A stretch of DNA of 64,000 bases. Source: Prorocentrum cordatum (Eukaryota > Sar > Dinophyceae > Prorocentrales > Prorocentraceae). The position numbers and the translations under genes were made by a program. A model generated the notes under the pieces. The model was not told the origin of the DNA. It saw only the letters and a list, made by a program, of their open reading frames with translations, and did no database searches. Below are positions 44,110 to 53,400 of the stretch, in pieces; the first letter of the stretch is position 1; every line of letters starts with the position of its first letter. Location of the stretch: positions 73,811-137,810 of the forward strand of contig CAUYUJ010019344.1 in NCBI GenBank assembly GCA_963575745.1, in the 5' to 3' direction.

Positions 44110-45189
44110 GGAATTCGAGAAGATCGATCGGTCCAGGGACGCGATGATGGCTCTCTTGTTGACCTGCAGGAAGTACCAAATATTTGTCGCCATGTGGAAG
44201 AGCGCACAAGGAGCACGAATACCAAAGAACAATCATGGTTATGTGCTGACTTGGGCGGTGACATACTGTTCATGGTTATGTGCTGCCTTGGTCGCGCCTT
44301 TAACGCAGCTGCCCTAGCACGGAAGGAGCCTAAGAAGGATCCACCTAATTGGTTACAGAGGAGGGAGACGGCCATAGGAGTGCAACTAGTTGGATCATAT
44401 CGAATGAAAGCGGCAAGCATCACACATATGCTACGGTGTCATGACGCTACGAACGCGTACTGCACGATCAAGCACGACCGATCATTGGAGAATGCACACG
44501 CCCGCTATGCACCAGTAGATAAGTATTTCATCGTCGATAAGATCAGGCACAACACGTTTCTGCTGTAGGACGAGAGCGGGTCGTTCTGGCAGCAGGCACA
44601 GTCAGGACTTGTTCCAGGCGGCACAGGCGCCACTCAGCTGTTTTGCGAGAACTACTCTGGTCCCATCATGGAGAAGGTAGCGCACTGCGCCGTTCTCAAA
44701 GGGTGGTACCCTTTTGTCGAAGCGGCTCGACCATGGCAGCCTGATTATCCCGAGCAGTTTGCCCTCGCGGGCTATGTAGACAGTTTAGCCAGCAGGGTGA
44801 TGGAGGACGGGGAGGGGGACATGAAGGAGGCCATTAGGAGGGGCAGCAAGGAGGAGAACGATGCCATAGACGCGGGACTGGGGACCCCTGGAGCAGGGCA
44901 GGCCATTCCGACGCAAGAGCATGGATGCTACGCTCGAGGCCGCGGGGCCCGCGATCTTCGGAGGCGCATGTGCGCTGGCGAGGCTGATGGCACTGCAAGT
45001 GAGGCCGAACACCATATCAGATGCCTGGGCGGCCTCCGGTCGGCCACGCTCACTCCCGGACCAGAGTTGAAAAACCAAAAAACAACGACCTGCCGCGGTC
45101 AACGCCGCCTACCACTCCGTGGGGCGATTCTGGTTCCGCAACTCCCCGTTCTCGGTCAAGCGCACGATGGCCAAGGGCCTGCTCATTAA
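44090..45189 (+). pseudogene. LINE part 2: reverse transcriptase domain
   Basis: Mainly frame 1, with a possible brief excursion to frame 2 at 44090-44215 and a TAG at 44566-44568. RT motif A appears as RCHDATNAYCTIKHD (about 44435-44480), its first Asp being catalytic. Motif B is SGLVPGGTGATQLFCENY (about 44605-44655). Motif C is GYVDSLASRV (about 44770): the YVDD box has become YVDS, losing one catalytic Asp. Downstream, to 45189, the frame becomes less protein-like and another frame takes over at about 45110. The broken motif C and the stop mean this copy cannot encode an active enzyme. Confidence 0.7.
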
Positions 45190-45673
45190 CACGGCCCTCT
45201 CGGGACTAGAAGTAGCGGTGCACGGGCCAGGTCCACTTAGAGAAGCAGATCTTCGACATCTCCAGAGTTTCATTCTTAAGAAGTGTCGGGCGATACTCCG
45301 GGGGACAGCGAGGTTTGAGGAGGGAGGCGAACACGTCAGGACGATAAAGCATGAGGAGGTGCTGAGGAAGTTCAGGTTTGCCCCGCTTCTCCTGGAAATC
45401 AGAATTCGTCGCATTAAGTGGATGCAGAAACTCGTGGAGAGGAAAGATGACAATTCACAGTTCTTGTCTGTAGTTTTTGGACCGACCAAGTTTGATGAAC
45501 CAGTCTTTGTTGATGGGCGAGCTTCAGAACGAGCTGATCCTTGGGCTCGACAGGCCCAGCAAGATCTTGACGCGCTCACGGCCACGGAGTCGGGAGCCAG
45601 CCTTCACGAATACCAGAATACTTTTGATTTTTTTGTTCACGGATTGCTACGAGTTTGTGAGGCTCGACGTTGA
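45119..45673 (+). pseudogene. LINE part 3: post-RT helical (thumb-like) region
   Basis: Frame 3. GRFWFRNSPFSVKRTMAKG, LLINTALSGLEVAVHG, ADLRHLQSFILKKCRAILRG and LEIRIRRIKWMQKLVERKDD form the helical segment that follows RT in many dinoflagellate LINE proteins (from memory: a 'W.r.S.P...K...f...v..ALLSGLE' block, then 'l..LQ....r..R..LrG', then 'RR.KWLQ'). It ends in a TGA at 45671. Overlapping frame 2 (45477-45929) takes up the sense immediately, reading CYEFVRLDVDELRARFFLL, so the break near 45640 is a simple frameshift. Confidence 0.7.
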
Positions 45674-46130
45674 CGAGCTCCGCGCAAGGTTTTTTCTTCT
45701 CACCGCCGCCACCGACGAGGCAGCTCAGGCTCGCCATGAAGGAGGCGAGTACAGATGCATGGAAACGAAAGCCGATGGCACGACATGCGGCACTACATGG
45801 CCGACCAAACAAACAACTATACGCACGCATATCAGCAACATCAGGGGGCAGTCATGGCAAATCGCACATCGGCAAAGTACTTACTATGACGAATCAATGT
45901 ATGATATGCGAGAGTACGTTCAGAGATAAAGAAATCGCACGGCAACATATTGCAGCAAGCATGGCGCGTGGGTACGGTCCGAAATCCCGAGCAAGATATT
46001 CCACACCTCTTGAGGAGCCATCCAGCCTCAAGTGCCCCTTGTGCCTCGAGGTCTCCGACAGTGTAGCCGATCTCTTCAAGCACTGCAGACAGCACATACA
46101 GCCACTACTTGCACCCTTCTTCTTTATCAG
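45640..46130 (+). pseudogene. LINE part 4: C2H2 zinc-finger cluster
   Basis: Three finger-like units spread over two frames. Finger 1 (frame 3, about 45752-45835) has YRCMETKADGTTCGTTW and then H residues spaced as in a C2H2 finger, followed by a switch into frame 1 at SATSGGSHGK. Finger 2 (frame 1, about 45890-45975) is NQCMICESTFRDKEIARQHI. Finger 3 (about 46030-46096) is LKCPLCLEVSDSVADLFKHC followed by RQH. In intact relatives such fingers bind nucleic acid after the RT domain. Their presence on the same strand and in the same order as parts 1-3 is the main reason for treating 42.4-47.2 kb as one element. Confidence 0.7.
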
Positions 46131-46228
46131 AGAGCTGAAGAACGATGGGGGGAGAGGGAGCGAGATCGTGGATTGCACGCCCTGGTGCGCGAGCAGCCAG
46201 TTCGAGATCAAGCGCCGGTGGGGCAGGA

Positions 46229-47192
46229 GGAGGAATGGCCAAGAAGATGAGGCAGCAGGGGGTGGAAGAGGACGAGGAGGACGAGGTGGACGGCACACTA
46301 GCCACCATGCAGGCGTTGCTCATTCAGTTGGAAGGACGCATACGCACACTCGAGAACGAATCCCACAGAACAATTCTCATCGCAAAGAAGTCGCCGATAG
46401 TGAAGGCCACCAGCGAAAGCTTCCAGGCGTTCGTGCAGAGGGGGCGGAGGAGGGGGCAGACATAGGCACGCCAGCGTTCCATTGCCTTTTCGGGGCTCTC
46501 GACGCTATCTCGAGCTTCGAGCACAAGGACGCCTCCCTCCGCCTCTCGAGCGTCCTCGCGGCGTTGGGGTCTCGAGCCTCCCTCCTGCAGGCCATGTTGG
46601 AGTGCGGCAGCCCTCAGGATGCGGAGAAGTGGATCCTGGAGTTGATGGTGCTCCCGACCTTCGACAAACCAGGGAAGGAGAGCAAGGTCCGCATTATGTG
46701 CAGTTTCCACGGCGAGGTGCTGCTGTCCAAGGAGCAGGAGGTGAACGACCTGCTCATGATGGCGGAGGGGACGAAGGAGCACGAGCTGCACAGCTACAGC
46801 CCGACGGAGAAGCCCACGGCCATGTACAAGGTGACGGGGACGCTCGTTCCTGTGGATACGCTCTTCGCAGAAGCGATCAGGAGCATAGGCGGACAGCTAC
46901 TTGGAGGGCGGGCTCCACGAGGCAACATGGTGCGTCAGCTTGGAGGTGGAGCGCGGGCACGTAAAGGACGTTGCGTATACTTATTTCATATGCATGCCAC
47001 CATTGGTGGCACGAGTGTTCAGATGATTCATGGTACTTCATTGGGTCTCATTGTTTCGGATGTGAATGACCCTCTCCTCTTGCGGCAGAGGAAGACAACC
47101 TCATCATCACTGACCGCAACGAGGTCGATTGCGAGGAGTGGATCACGGATGATACCGACTTGTTCGTGTTGAGCTGGGCCCTCGCGGAGTGA
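46229..47192 (+). pseudogene. LINE part 5: conserved tail, possibly spliced
   Basis: Frame 2 from 46229 reads MAKKMRQQGVEEDEEDEVDG, then a coiled coil (ALLIQLEGRIRTLENESHR, then TILIAKKSPIVKA), then a TAG at 46463. The sense shifts to frame 1 near 46440 inside a G/A run and continues PAFHCLFGALDAISSFEHKD, LEAMLECGS-type helices, and LFAEAIRSIGGQLLGGRAPR followed by GNM at 46928. There a GT (GTGCGTCAG) begins, and at 47090 an AG preceded by CCTCTCCTCTTGCGGCAG is followed in phase by EDNLIITDRNEVDCEEWITD through LFVLSWALAE and TGA at 47190-47192. That implies a 162-bp GT-AG intron. A spliced tail is odd for a LINE, so this could instead be a separate host gene. Confidence 0.5.
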
Positions 47193-48380
47193 ATGGCCTT
47201 TCGGCGTAGTGCCGCACCCCCGCGCTGGCCCCAGTCTGCAGGCATCAGCGCTCGCAGGCTTGCAGAATAACCAGAGAGGGGTGGGAATGTTTTGATATGT
47301 TCCCCCAACCCGGGGCCGATTTTCCTTGGAACTGATGGCGGGACTTGGCCTGACTGGGAAGAGAGAGGGAGAGAGAGAGAGAGGGAACTCCTCCTCCTCA
47401 TCCCATGTGTGCGCGTCCCACAGGCGCAGCTGGAGCAGCACTGAACCTCGTTCATGCACTGGTGCAGCTCGCTGGCGTTCACGCCGAATTGCGAAAACCG
47501 AGCCCACGAAACCGCTCGACAACGCGGTCTCGGCGACAGCCACATTCAATACGCGTACACGCTGTGCCAGGAAGCCCCGATGCCGAGAAAAATAAGGCCA
47601 CCGCGGGCGCACAACTTATAGGCAAGGAAAACGAGCACTGCACAAAGACAAGGATCCAACCAGCACAAACTGACATACGACGTCAAACGAAGAGGAGGCT
47701 CTCGCCAGAGTCTGGCGGCAGTCCTCGCGGCACGGCGCCCAGGTAACCCCAGGAACGGGATGAACCACGGCTTCAACCTCTTGAACTTGATTGTCAGGAA
47801 GGTCCCCAACAACAGCATCGTCGGCCAGCGGCCCCTCGCACGCCGCCCGCACCGCAGGGGGAGGCCCCCTGCGTGAATACCCTCCCCAGGCGGTGATGGA
47901 AGACTGCAGAATGGCAGCTGATGGCGGCTGGAGTTCCCGTTGCTCCTCGAACTGCTCGGGCACCCCGTGCGGGCCGAGGGACGTGGCATGTGACTCCTCC
48001 TGCTTCACGAGCGCTGCCGAGGAACAGACGGTGGCACCGCGTGTGCTTCGGACTCCACGTCGAGCGCGCCGAACCCCATAGGCATGCCCCGTGGGAGTCG
48101 CCTCCACCAGCGCCCCCCAAGGCTCCGAACCTGACGATATGCTCGTTCGCCTCAGCCGTGCCAAACTACACGGAGGACTGCCCGCCCGCACCGCGCACGC
48201 AGGCGGGGGCCTCCTCGCGAAGCCCACCAGAGCGTCCCACGACCCGCTCGCCAAAACCGGACGAGGAAGCCAGGCGAGCCCCATCCTCCTGCCTCGCCCC
48301 GAGCCGCCCGGACTTCCGGAGCCGCTTCAACTCGGGCACCGATGCGGACACCAGCGGGCAGCCCTGCGCGACGAAGGATT
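47193..48380. other. Region with no secure gene
   Basis: Contains a (GA)n run at 47369-47391. Minus-strand frames hold isolated RT-like words (AQGCPL near 48370, ADDAVVG near 47825), but their spacing is wrong for one RT domain and the intervening sequence does not fit. No gene is called. Confidence 0.3.
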
Positions 48381-48567
48381 TGAGCAGGGATCGACCGTCC
48401 CGGCATTCCCATAGTCCTACCACGAAATGTTCTTAGAACATAGACCCGATGTGAGAAAACAAGACAGACTCCGCCAGAAAAGTTCTAGGAACATTTCGTG
48501 GAAACCACAAAACGTTCTCAGAACATTGCTTGGTGGGGCTATAGGCGAGCCAGGACGCTTCGCCACT
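48381..48567. mobile_element. TIR element family T2, copy 1 (187 bp)
   Basis: Terminal-type repeats 48421-48440 'CACGAAATGTTCTTAGAACA' and 48481-48500 (its complement with two mismatches). Each arm embeds the palindrome TGTTCTNAGAACA. A third such palindrome follows at 48512-48527. Flanks 'GAGCAGGGATCGACCGTCCC' (left) and 'GGCGAGCCAGGACGCTTCGC' (right) are also shared with copy 2, so the repeat is longer than the TIRs. No reading frame. Confidence 0.75.
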
Positions 48568-48914
48568 GCGTGAAGGATGTCCTCCTGCGAGGGCGTGGCG
48601 CCCTGGAGGAGAGCCCCCAGAGCGGGCGCCAGAGCCAGCACGCGAGCGACGAGCTCACCGTCGCCCAGGATCAAGCGCAAAGAGTACTTGGCCGACGTGT
48701 GGCGTGCCAGCAGCGCGGCGAGCTAAGTCTCGAGCCGTCGCAGACAGCCGTGCATGAAGGCGACGAGCACGACGATCCGAAGCATAATAAGTACAACAGC
48801 GCCCACTCTGGGCGCCATCCCGTGCCATCTCGGGCAACCTCCCCGCAGCTGACTCCACGAGCTAAGCACTTTGCGCCAAGGGGTGAAGCGGCCTGAGCAA
48901 AAATGGCTAATTAC
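48568..48914. other. Spacer with no gene seen
   Basis: Open on minus (48655-48858) with no domain recognised. Confidence 0.25.
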
Positions 48915-49062
48915 GGACCTCCTCCGCCACCACCTCCTCCTCCTTCCCTCCTCCTCCTCTTCCTCATCACCACCTTCCTTTTCCACATCCTTCTCCTCCT
49001 CCATCTCCTCCTCATCCTCCTCCTTCTCCTCCTCCTCGTCCTCCTCCCTTCTTTTTCCTGAT
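48915..49062. repeat. CCT/TCC polypyrimidine tract (plus strand)
   Basis: About 145 bp of C/T with scattered A. Confidence 0.9.
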
Positions 49063-49079
49063 ACATACAGTAATTTCTC

Positions 49080-49372
49080 CCTGCCGCACCCCGAGGCCAG
49101 TTTTTAGGGCGCGCCTGGCGTTTCGCCTGAGACTTCCTCACCATTTACGACCCTGAAGCTTAAACATTGGCAGCAGTTCCACAGATGGGGGGCGGGCCGT
49201 TTCCAAATTGTGGCTCTCGCCTTAGCGCCGCGCACATTCCTCTTACACATTTGCAAGATTTTCACGGGTTGAGAGCGAATGCTTCTCAAAATGTGGCTCC
49301 CACCTTAGCGCCGCCCACATTCGTGTTTGATATTTGCAAGAGTTTCACGGATTGAGGGCGCCCGGGCCAAGC
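49080..49372 (+). repeat. ~100 bp repeat with GCCTGAGACTTCCTC lead, second site
   Basis: About three units matching 41.40-41.94 kb: 'GCGTTTCGCCTGAGACTTCC', 'GACCCTGAAGCTTAAACA', 'CAAATTGTGGCTCTCGCC', 'TTTGCAAGA.TTTCACGG'. Confidence 0.85.
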
Positions 49373-49483
49373 CTGCAGGCAACCCTGCAACGAACTCTCT
49401 GGCCAACCCCCGCCAATCTAGGCAAACCCTGCCGACCAACTCATACATGCAATCCTCTTCAAGGCGACTCGTTCCGTGAAACC

Positions 49484-49655
49484 CCTCGACCTGCACCTTC
49501 CGCGCCCTCCGCGCGGCATGTGCGGCGCTGCCGCGGCAGCAGCCACCTCCGCGGCGGCGGTCACCATCGAGGCCCCTTCCGCGCGGCACGTGCCGCGCTG
49601 CCGCGGCCGCATCGCGCACGGAAGGTGCGGAAGGTGCAGGTCGAGGGGCACTGCG
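49484..49655. repeat. GC-rich inverted repeat
   Basis: 'CCCTCGACCTGCACCTTCCG' (49484-49503) is complementary to 'GGAAGGTGCAGGTCGAGGGG' (about 49632-49651). Inside, 'GCGCGGCATGTGCGGCGCTG' and 'GCGCGGCACGTGCCGCGCTG' form a second, direct repeat. This is a strong potential stem of about 20 bp plus internal structure. Confidence 0.7.
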
Positions 49656-49785
49656 CTCCCCGGGCCTCTCCAGGGACGCGCTCTGGCCGGGAACTCCGAG
49701 GAGAGCCCGGCCGCGGCGGCGAGGGCCACCCGGGAGGCCCCGGGAAGGCGAGAGCGAAGGGAGGACGCGCGCACCTCGCGCGCAC

Positions 49786-51418
49786 TTCGCGCGCCCCGTG
49801 ATGCGCGCGAAGTGTGACGGTGGCGTCGCTGTCCTCTCCGCCGAGGGCCTGGGGCACGCGGACTGCCTGGGCCTGAGCACCGAGCCGGGCGCGGCACTGA
49901 GGAGGATGATGATGATGAGGAGGAGGAGCAGGAGGAAAAGGAGGAGGATGAGGAGGAGGGGGGGAAGGAGGAGGAGGAGGAGGAGGAGGGAAAGGGGGAG
50001 AGGAGGAGGAGGAGGAGGAGGAGGAGAGGAGGAGGAGGAGGAGGAGGAGGAGGAGGAGGAGGAGGAGGAGGAGGAGGGGAGGAGGAGGAGGAGGAGGAAA
50101 GGAGAGGAAAAGGAGGAGGAGGAGGAGGAAAAGGAGGAGGAGGAGGAGCAGGGGAGGAGGGGCAGGATGAGGAGAAGGGAGGAGGAGGAAAAGGAGGAGG
50201 AAAAGGAGGAGGAACAGGAGGAGGATGGAGGAGGAGGAGGAGGAGGAGGAGGGGGAGGAGGAGGAGGAGGAGGAGGAGGAGGAGGAGGAGGAGGAGGAGG
50301 AGGAGGAGGAGGAGGAGGAGGAGGAGGAGGAGGAGGAGGAGGAGGAGGAGGAGGAGGAGGAGGAGGAGGAGGAGGAGGAGGAGGAGGAGGAGGAGAGGAG
50401 GAGGAGGAGGAGGAGGAGGGGGAGGAGGGAGGAGGAGAGGAGGAGGAGAAGGAGGAGGAGGGGGAGGAGGAAAGGAGGAGGAAAAGGAGGATGAGGAGGA
50501 GGAGGAGGAGGAGGAGGAGGAGGAGGAGGAGGAGGAGGAGGAGGAGGAGGAGGAGGAGGAGGACGATGTGGAGGAGAAGCAGGAGAAGCAGGAGGAGGAG
50601 GAGGAGGAAGAGCTGGAGCAGGAGCAGGAGGAGGAGGAGGGCCGTAGGACACCGAACCTGGCGCACTCACCTCGCGCCCCGCGGTGCCCAGCGCGCGAAA
50701 GTCTTCGCGCCCTCGCCCCGCGACCTCGGGCCGCTCGAGAAGCGACAGGGCGGCGCGGAGGGGCGGAGCGCGGTGGGCTCCTCGCCCCGGCGTGGTGGTT
50801 TCAGTCGGCGGCGAGAGAGGGAGGGAGCGAGAAGGGGTGGGCCTTCTCAGAAGGATCGGAAGTCTCCCAGCCTTCTGGGACGGTTTCTAGGCCTTCCCCA
50901 ACGAAGCAAAACAAACACTCCTCGGAAGGCGCGAGGGCTTCTGAGGAGTCCCGCCGCCTTCTGAGAAGACCTTTTTCTTCTTATTTACCCCCCTCGCTCG
51001 CCGCCGATTCAGGGTGCGCGTTGCTTCCTGAGTGACCCCCCTCGGGCGCCTGCTCGCTGTGCCAGTACTCCTCCAGCGCCGCGATCTGCGGGAGCGAACT
51101 GCGGGGCGCACCCCACCCGTGGGGGCCTCGGAGGTCTCCGAGGACTCCTGGATGGAGATCTCTCGCGTAGCCTCTGAAAGAATTCGTGGGCTCGAGGCCA
51201 GAAGGACGCTCAGTTACGGTCACGAGCTCTTCCCTCTGGAAGGGGAGAGGGGGGGAGGAACGCAGTGGATCTGTATGGTTGTCCTCCTCCGATCCGCGCC
51301 CACCCCCCCAGCACTGGGAAAGCTCGGCTCTGAGATGACGGTGCAGCCTGGGCACGGAATACGAATCAGAATTGCTTACGGCCGGCCGTGTTGAAAATCG
51401 CAGGCCAACCACCGCGGG
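49786..51418 (-). CDS. Spliced gene model, unknown protein (internal exons only)
   Basis: Not recognised. Four minus-strand exons join in phase with GT-AG junctions. Exon a is 51418-51380 (39 nt, PAVVGLRFSTRPA; donor GTAAGC). Exon b is 51235-50989 (EELVTVTERPSGLEPTNSF ... IAALEEYWHSEQAPEGG; acceptor preceded by CCCCCCCTCTCCCCTTCCAG; donor GTAAAT). Exon c is 50780-50671 (APPLRAALSLLERPEV ... ALGTAGRE; donor GTGAGT). Exon d starts at 49896 (RLGAQAQAVRVPQALGGEDS, then DATVTLRAHHGARE), with its 3' end uncertain near 49786. Intron b-c (208 bp) contains the TIR element T1; intron c-d (774 bp) is mostly the GGA/TCC tract. The residues look like ordinary soluble protein with no motif I can name. Start and end of the gene are not located. 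No transcript evidence, so exact boundaries are inference. Confidence 0.45.
49899..50640. repeat. GGA polypurine tract of 740 bp, intronic
   Basis: Almost pure GGA, perfect for about 150 bp at 50240-50395. On the minus strand, the sense of the surrounding gene model, it is (TCC)n running directly into a CAG acceptor at 49897-49898. Poly-Pro, poly-Ser, poly-Glu and poly-Gly frames across it are shadows. Confidence 0.97.
50805..51007 (-). mobile_element. TIR element family T1, copy 1, inside a coding region (203 bp)
   Basis: Arms of about 50 bp: left starts 'TCGGCGGCGAG' and runs to 'CCTTCTCAGAAGG'; right ends in the complement ('CCTTCTGAGAAG' to 'CTCGCTCGCCGCCGA'). It is flanked by the 5-bp direct repeat TTCAG at 50800-50804 and 51008-51012, as expected of a target-site duplication. 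It has no coding capacity. Removing the element plus one TTCAG joins two minus-strand reading frames without a shift. Confidence 0.8.
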
Positions 51419-52626
51419 CTGATCAGGAGAGGAGTCGAAAATATTGTTAGGAGGCAACAGCTGGGAGGTCTCCACTGGAATGATTAAGGGGGTTAACTTC
51501 TTAAGAAGAAACCATCTCGCCAGATCGAACCAAATCGAGCCCAGGATCAAGCCACATCAAGCGGGATCATGCCGGACTCCGCGGAATGAGGCCAGAGTCA
51601 AGAAAGGCCCCGACCGCAGACCTACCTCCGCCGATGCTGAAGTCAGCCTCCCAGGAGTTGCACCCGAGATGCCGCTCGCTCCCCAACCAGCGCTTGCGCC
51701 GAAGGGATCCTCGCTGGGGGGGCGGGCCTCTCCGGCGACGAGGGGCCCCGCCGGCCGGCAGGCCTTCGGGGCTCTCGGGCTCCCAGCTCTCCGATGCCTG
51801 GTGAGCCTGCTGCGCCGAGCCCGGCGGGCGGGGTGGGCACTCTCTGGGCTTCCGAAGAAGCGTGGGGGGCACCCCTCCGACGGGGGTCCACCTCGCCCCG
51901 TCGTCGCGCCGCGACGGGGGTCGGAGCGCCTTCGGCGCGCGGTGGCTGCCCGCGACGGGGGGGTCGATGTGGGGCTGCCGGCGGGGGTGACGCCCCCCCC
52001 CGACGTTGGTTCAGAAACTCGGAGCATATACCCGATTCCCCAAGTGTCGGCGTCGGCTTCCATGGTGCACCCCAAGACTGTGGGGAGCGCGGAGAGTGCA
52101 GAGAGCGTCTGGAGCGGGCGCAGTGAGAGAGGGAGGGAATGGACCTCACGTTGCATACTGGGGCACCCGTTCATTCTGGCCCATGCGTCGATTCCGCGAT
52201 GAATCCACGTCGAACCCAAGTCAGATCTAGATCGAAACCATGCCGCATCCGCATCGAACCCGCGTCGAATACCGTGTCGGATACAACAAAGGACCGCCAT
52301 TTACTGGACAGACAAGGTCCCCCAAAATGCACCGGTATGGACTGTATAGAGGGCGTGGAGAATGCTGCGACTGTAGGTTGGGCGCGATGCCGAGGGTCTA
52401 CAGAGATGGGTGAACGTTAGAGCGGAGAGAGCACGGACGCACGGAGACAGCGCAATGTGGAGGTACAGGGAGCACAAAGACAGCACTTCGGAGTGCACAG
52501 AGAGTCCAGAGCAGACGGAGAGTGGAGGGTGTAGAAGTGCCCATGCTTCATTGTCGCTCCTCGATCCCCGAACCTCGATGACGGGGGGCGAACAGGGGAA
52601 GGGCTCCCCCAGTGGTGGAAACATAA
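51419..52626. other. Region with no secure gene
   Basis: GC-rich with several open frames on both strands (for example minus 51557-52300) and no recognised domain. May contain upstream exons of the 49.8-51.4 kb gene model. Confidence 0.3.
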
Positions 52627-52824
52627 TCGGCGGCGAGCCCGGGGGGAAGCGAGAAGAGGCGGACCTTCTCAGAAGCCTCGGAAGGTCCCTGGCCTTCTGG
52701 GAAACTTTCTAGGCCTTCCCCGAACGCACAGAAAACTCCTAAGAAGGCGCGAGGGCTTCTGAGACGTCCCGCCGCCTTCCGAAAAGGCCTCTCCCTTCTC
52801 TTCTCTCCCCTCGCTCGCCGCCGA
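52627..52824. mobile_element. TIR element family T1, copy 2 (198 bp)
   Basis: Alignable end to end with copy 1 by eye: 'TCGGCGGCGAG', 'ACCTTCTCAGAAG', 'TTTCTAGGCCTTCCCC', 'AGAAGGCGCGAGGGCTTCTG', 'CCCTCGCTCGCCGCCGA'. Flanks do not show a clear target duplication. Confidence 0.8.
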
Positions 52825-52885
52825 CATTGAGGGCGATGCCTTCCCCCCCCTGAGCCAGTCCACCCCCCCGTGTCTGCGCCACTGT

Positions 52886-53127
52886 TGAGCAGGGACCGAC
52901 CGTCCCGGCATTCCTATAGTCCTACCACGAAATCTTCTTAGAACCCCAACATGTTCTAAGAGCAAAAACACTGTTTTAGAAAATGATCCCGATGTGTTTT
53001 TTTTTATGAAAACAGAGAAACAACAGTCCCAGGCAGAAATGTTCTAAGAACATTTCGTGCATACCACAAAAGGTTCTTAGAACATTGTTTGGTGGGGGCC
53101 TGTAGGCGAGCCTGGACGCTTCGCCAC
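52886..53127. mobile_element. TIR element family T2, copy 2 (242 bp)
   Basis: Same outer flanks as copy 1 ('GAGCAGGGACCGACCGTCCC' and 'GGCGAGCCTGGACGCTTCGC') and same arms ('CACGAAATCTTCTTAGAAC' and 'GTTCTAAGAACATTTCGTG'), with a longer middle including a T run and an extra TGTTCTAAGAGCA half-palindrome. Same orientation as copy 1. Confidence 0.78.
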
Positions 53128-53129
53128 TT

Positions 53130-53400
53130 CTTGACACTGACTCGATCCTCGAGCCTCCAGCCTGGATCCTCCGCCCTCGATCCTTCGTCCCCGATGCCCG
53201 AACCTCGATCCTCCATTCTCGATCCCCTCGCCGAGGACGGAGGGGAGGAGGAGGAGGAGGAGGAGGAGGAGGAGGAGGAGGAGGAGGAGGAGGAGGAGGA
53301 GGAGGGAGGAGCAGGAGGAGGAGGAGGAGGACGAGGGACGAGGAGGAATCCTCGACCCGATCCTCCAAATTCTCGATCCACTCGACCCTCGAGCCTCGAC
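53130..53400. repeat. CTCGATCCTCC repeats flanking a GGA tract
   Basis: 11-12 bp units 'CTCGATCCTCC', 'CCTCGAGCCTCC' at 53135-53230 and 53350-53400, interrupted by a GGA tract (53245-53345). Confidence 0.85.

Larger units (their letters stand above)
42385..47192 (+). mobile_element. Long LINE-type retroelement remnant: APE, RT, C2H2 fingers, tail
   Basis: A single degenerate non-LTR element inferred from domain order along 4.8 kb of one strand: APE-type endonuclease (42.4-43.25 kb), helical linker (43.26-44.1 kb), reverse transcriptase (44.1-44.9 kb), thumb-like helical region (45.1-45.5 kb), three C2H2-type fingers (45.75-46.1 kb), and a conserved tail (46.2-46.93 kb plus 47.09-47.19 kb). 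It is broken by in-frame stops at 42793, 44107 and 44566 and by several frameshifts. LINE polyproteins with this architecture (RT followed by C2H2 fingers and a coiled-coil tail) are common in dinoflagellates, from memory. No clear target duplication or poly(A) tail was found. Parts are annotated separately. Confidence 0.8.

Noticed and set aside
47616-48423. Possible second reverse transcriptase on the minus strand
   Set aside because: AQGCPL and ADDAVVG are present, but about 175 residues apart and in different frames, against the 50-70 expected; the neighbouring residues do not fit RT.
49305-50666. 453-codon frame with poly-Leu, poly-Ser and poly-Pro
   Set aside because: It crosses the GGA/TCC tract. 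Only its ends are protein-like, and those are explained by the exon model.
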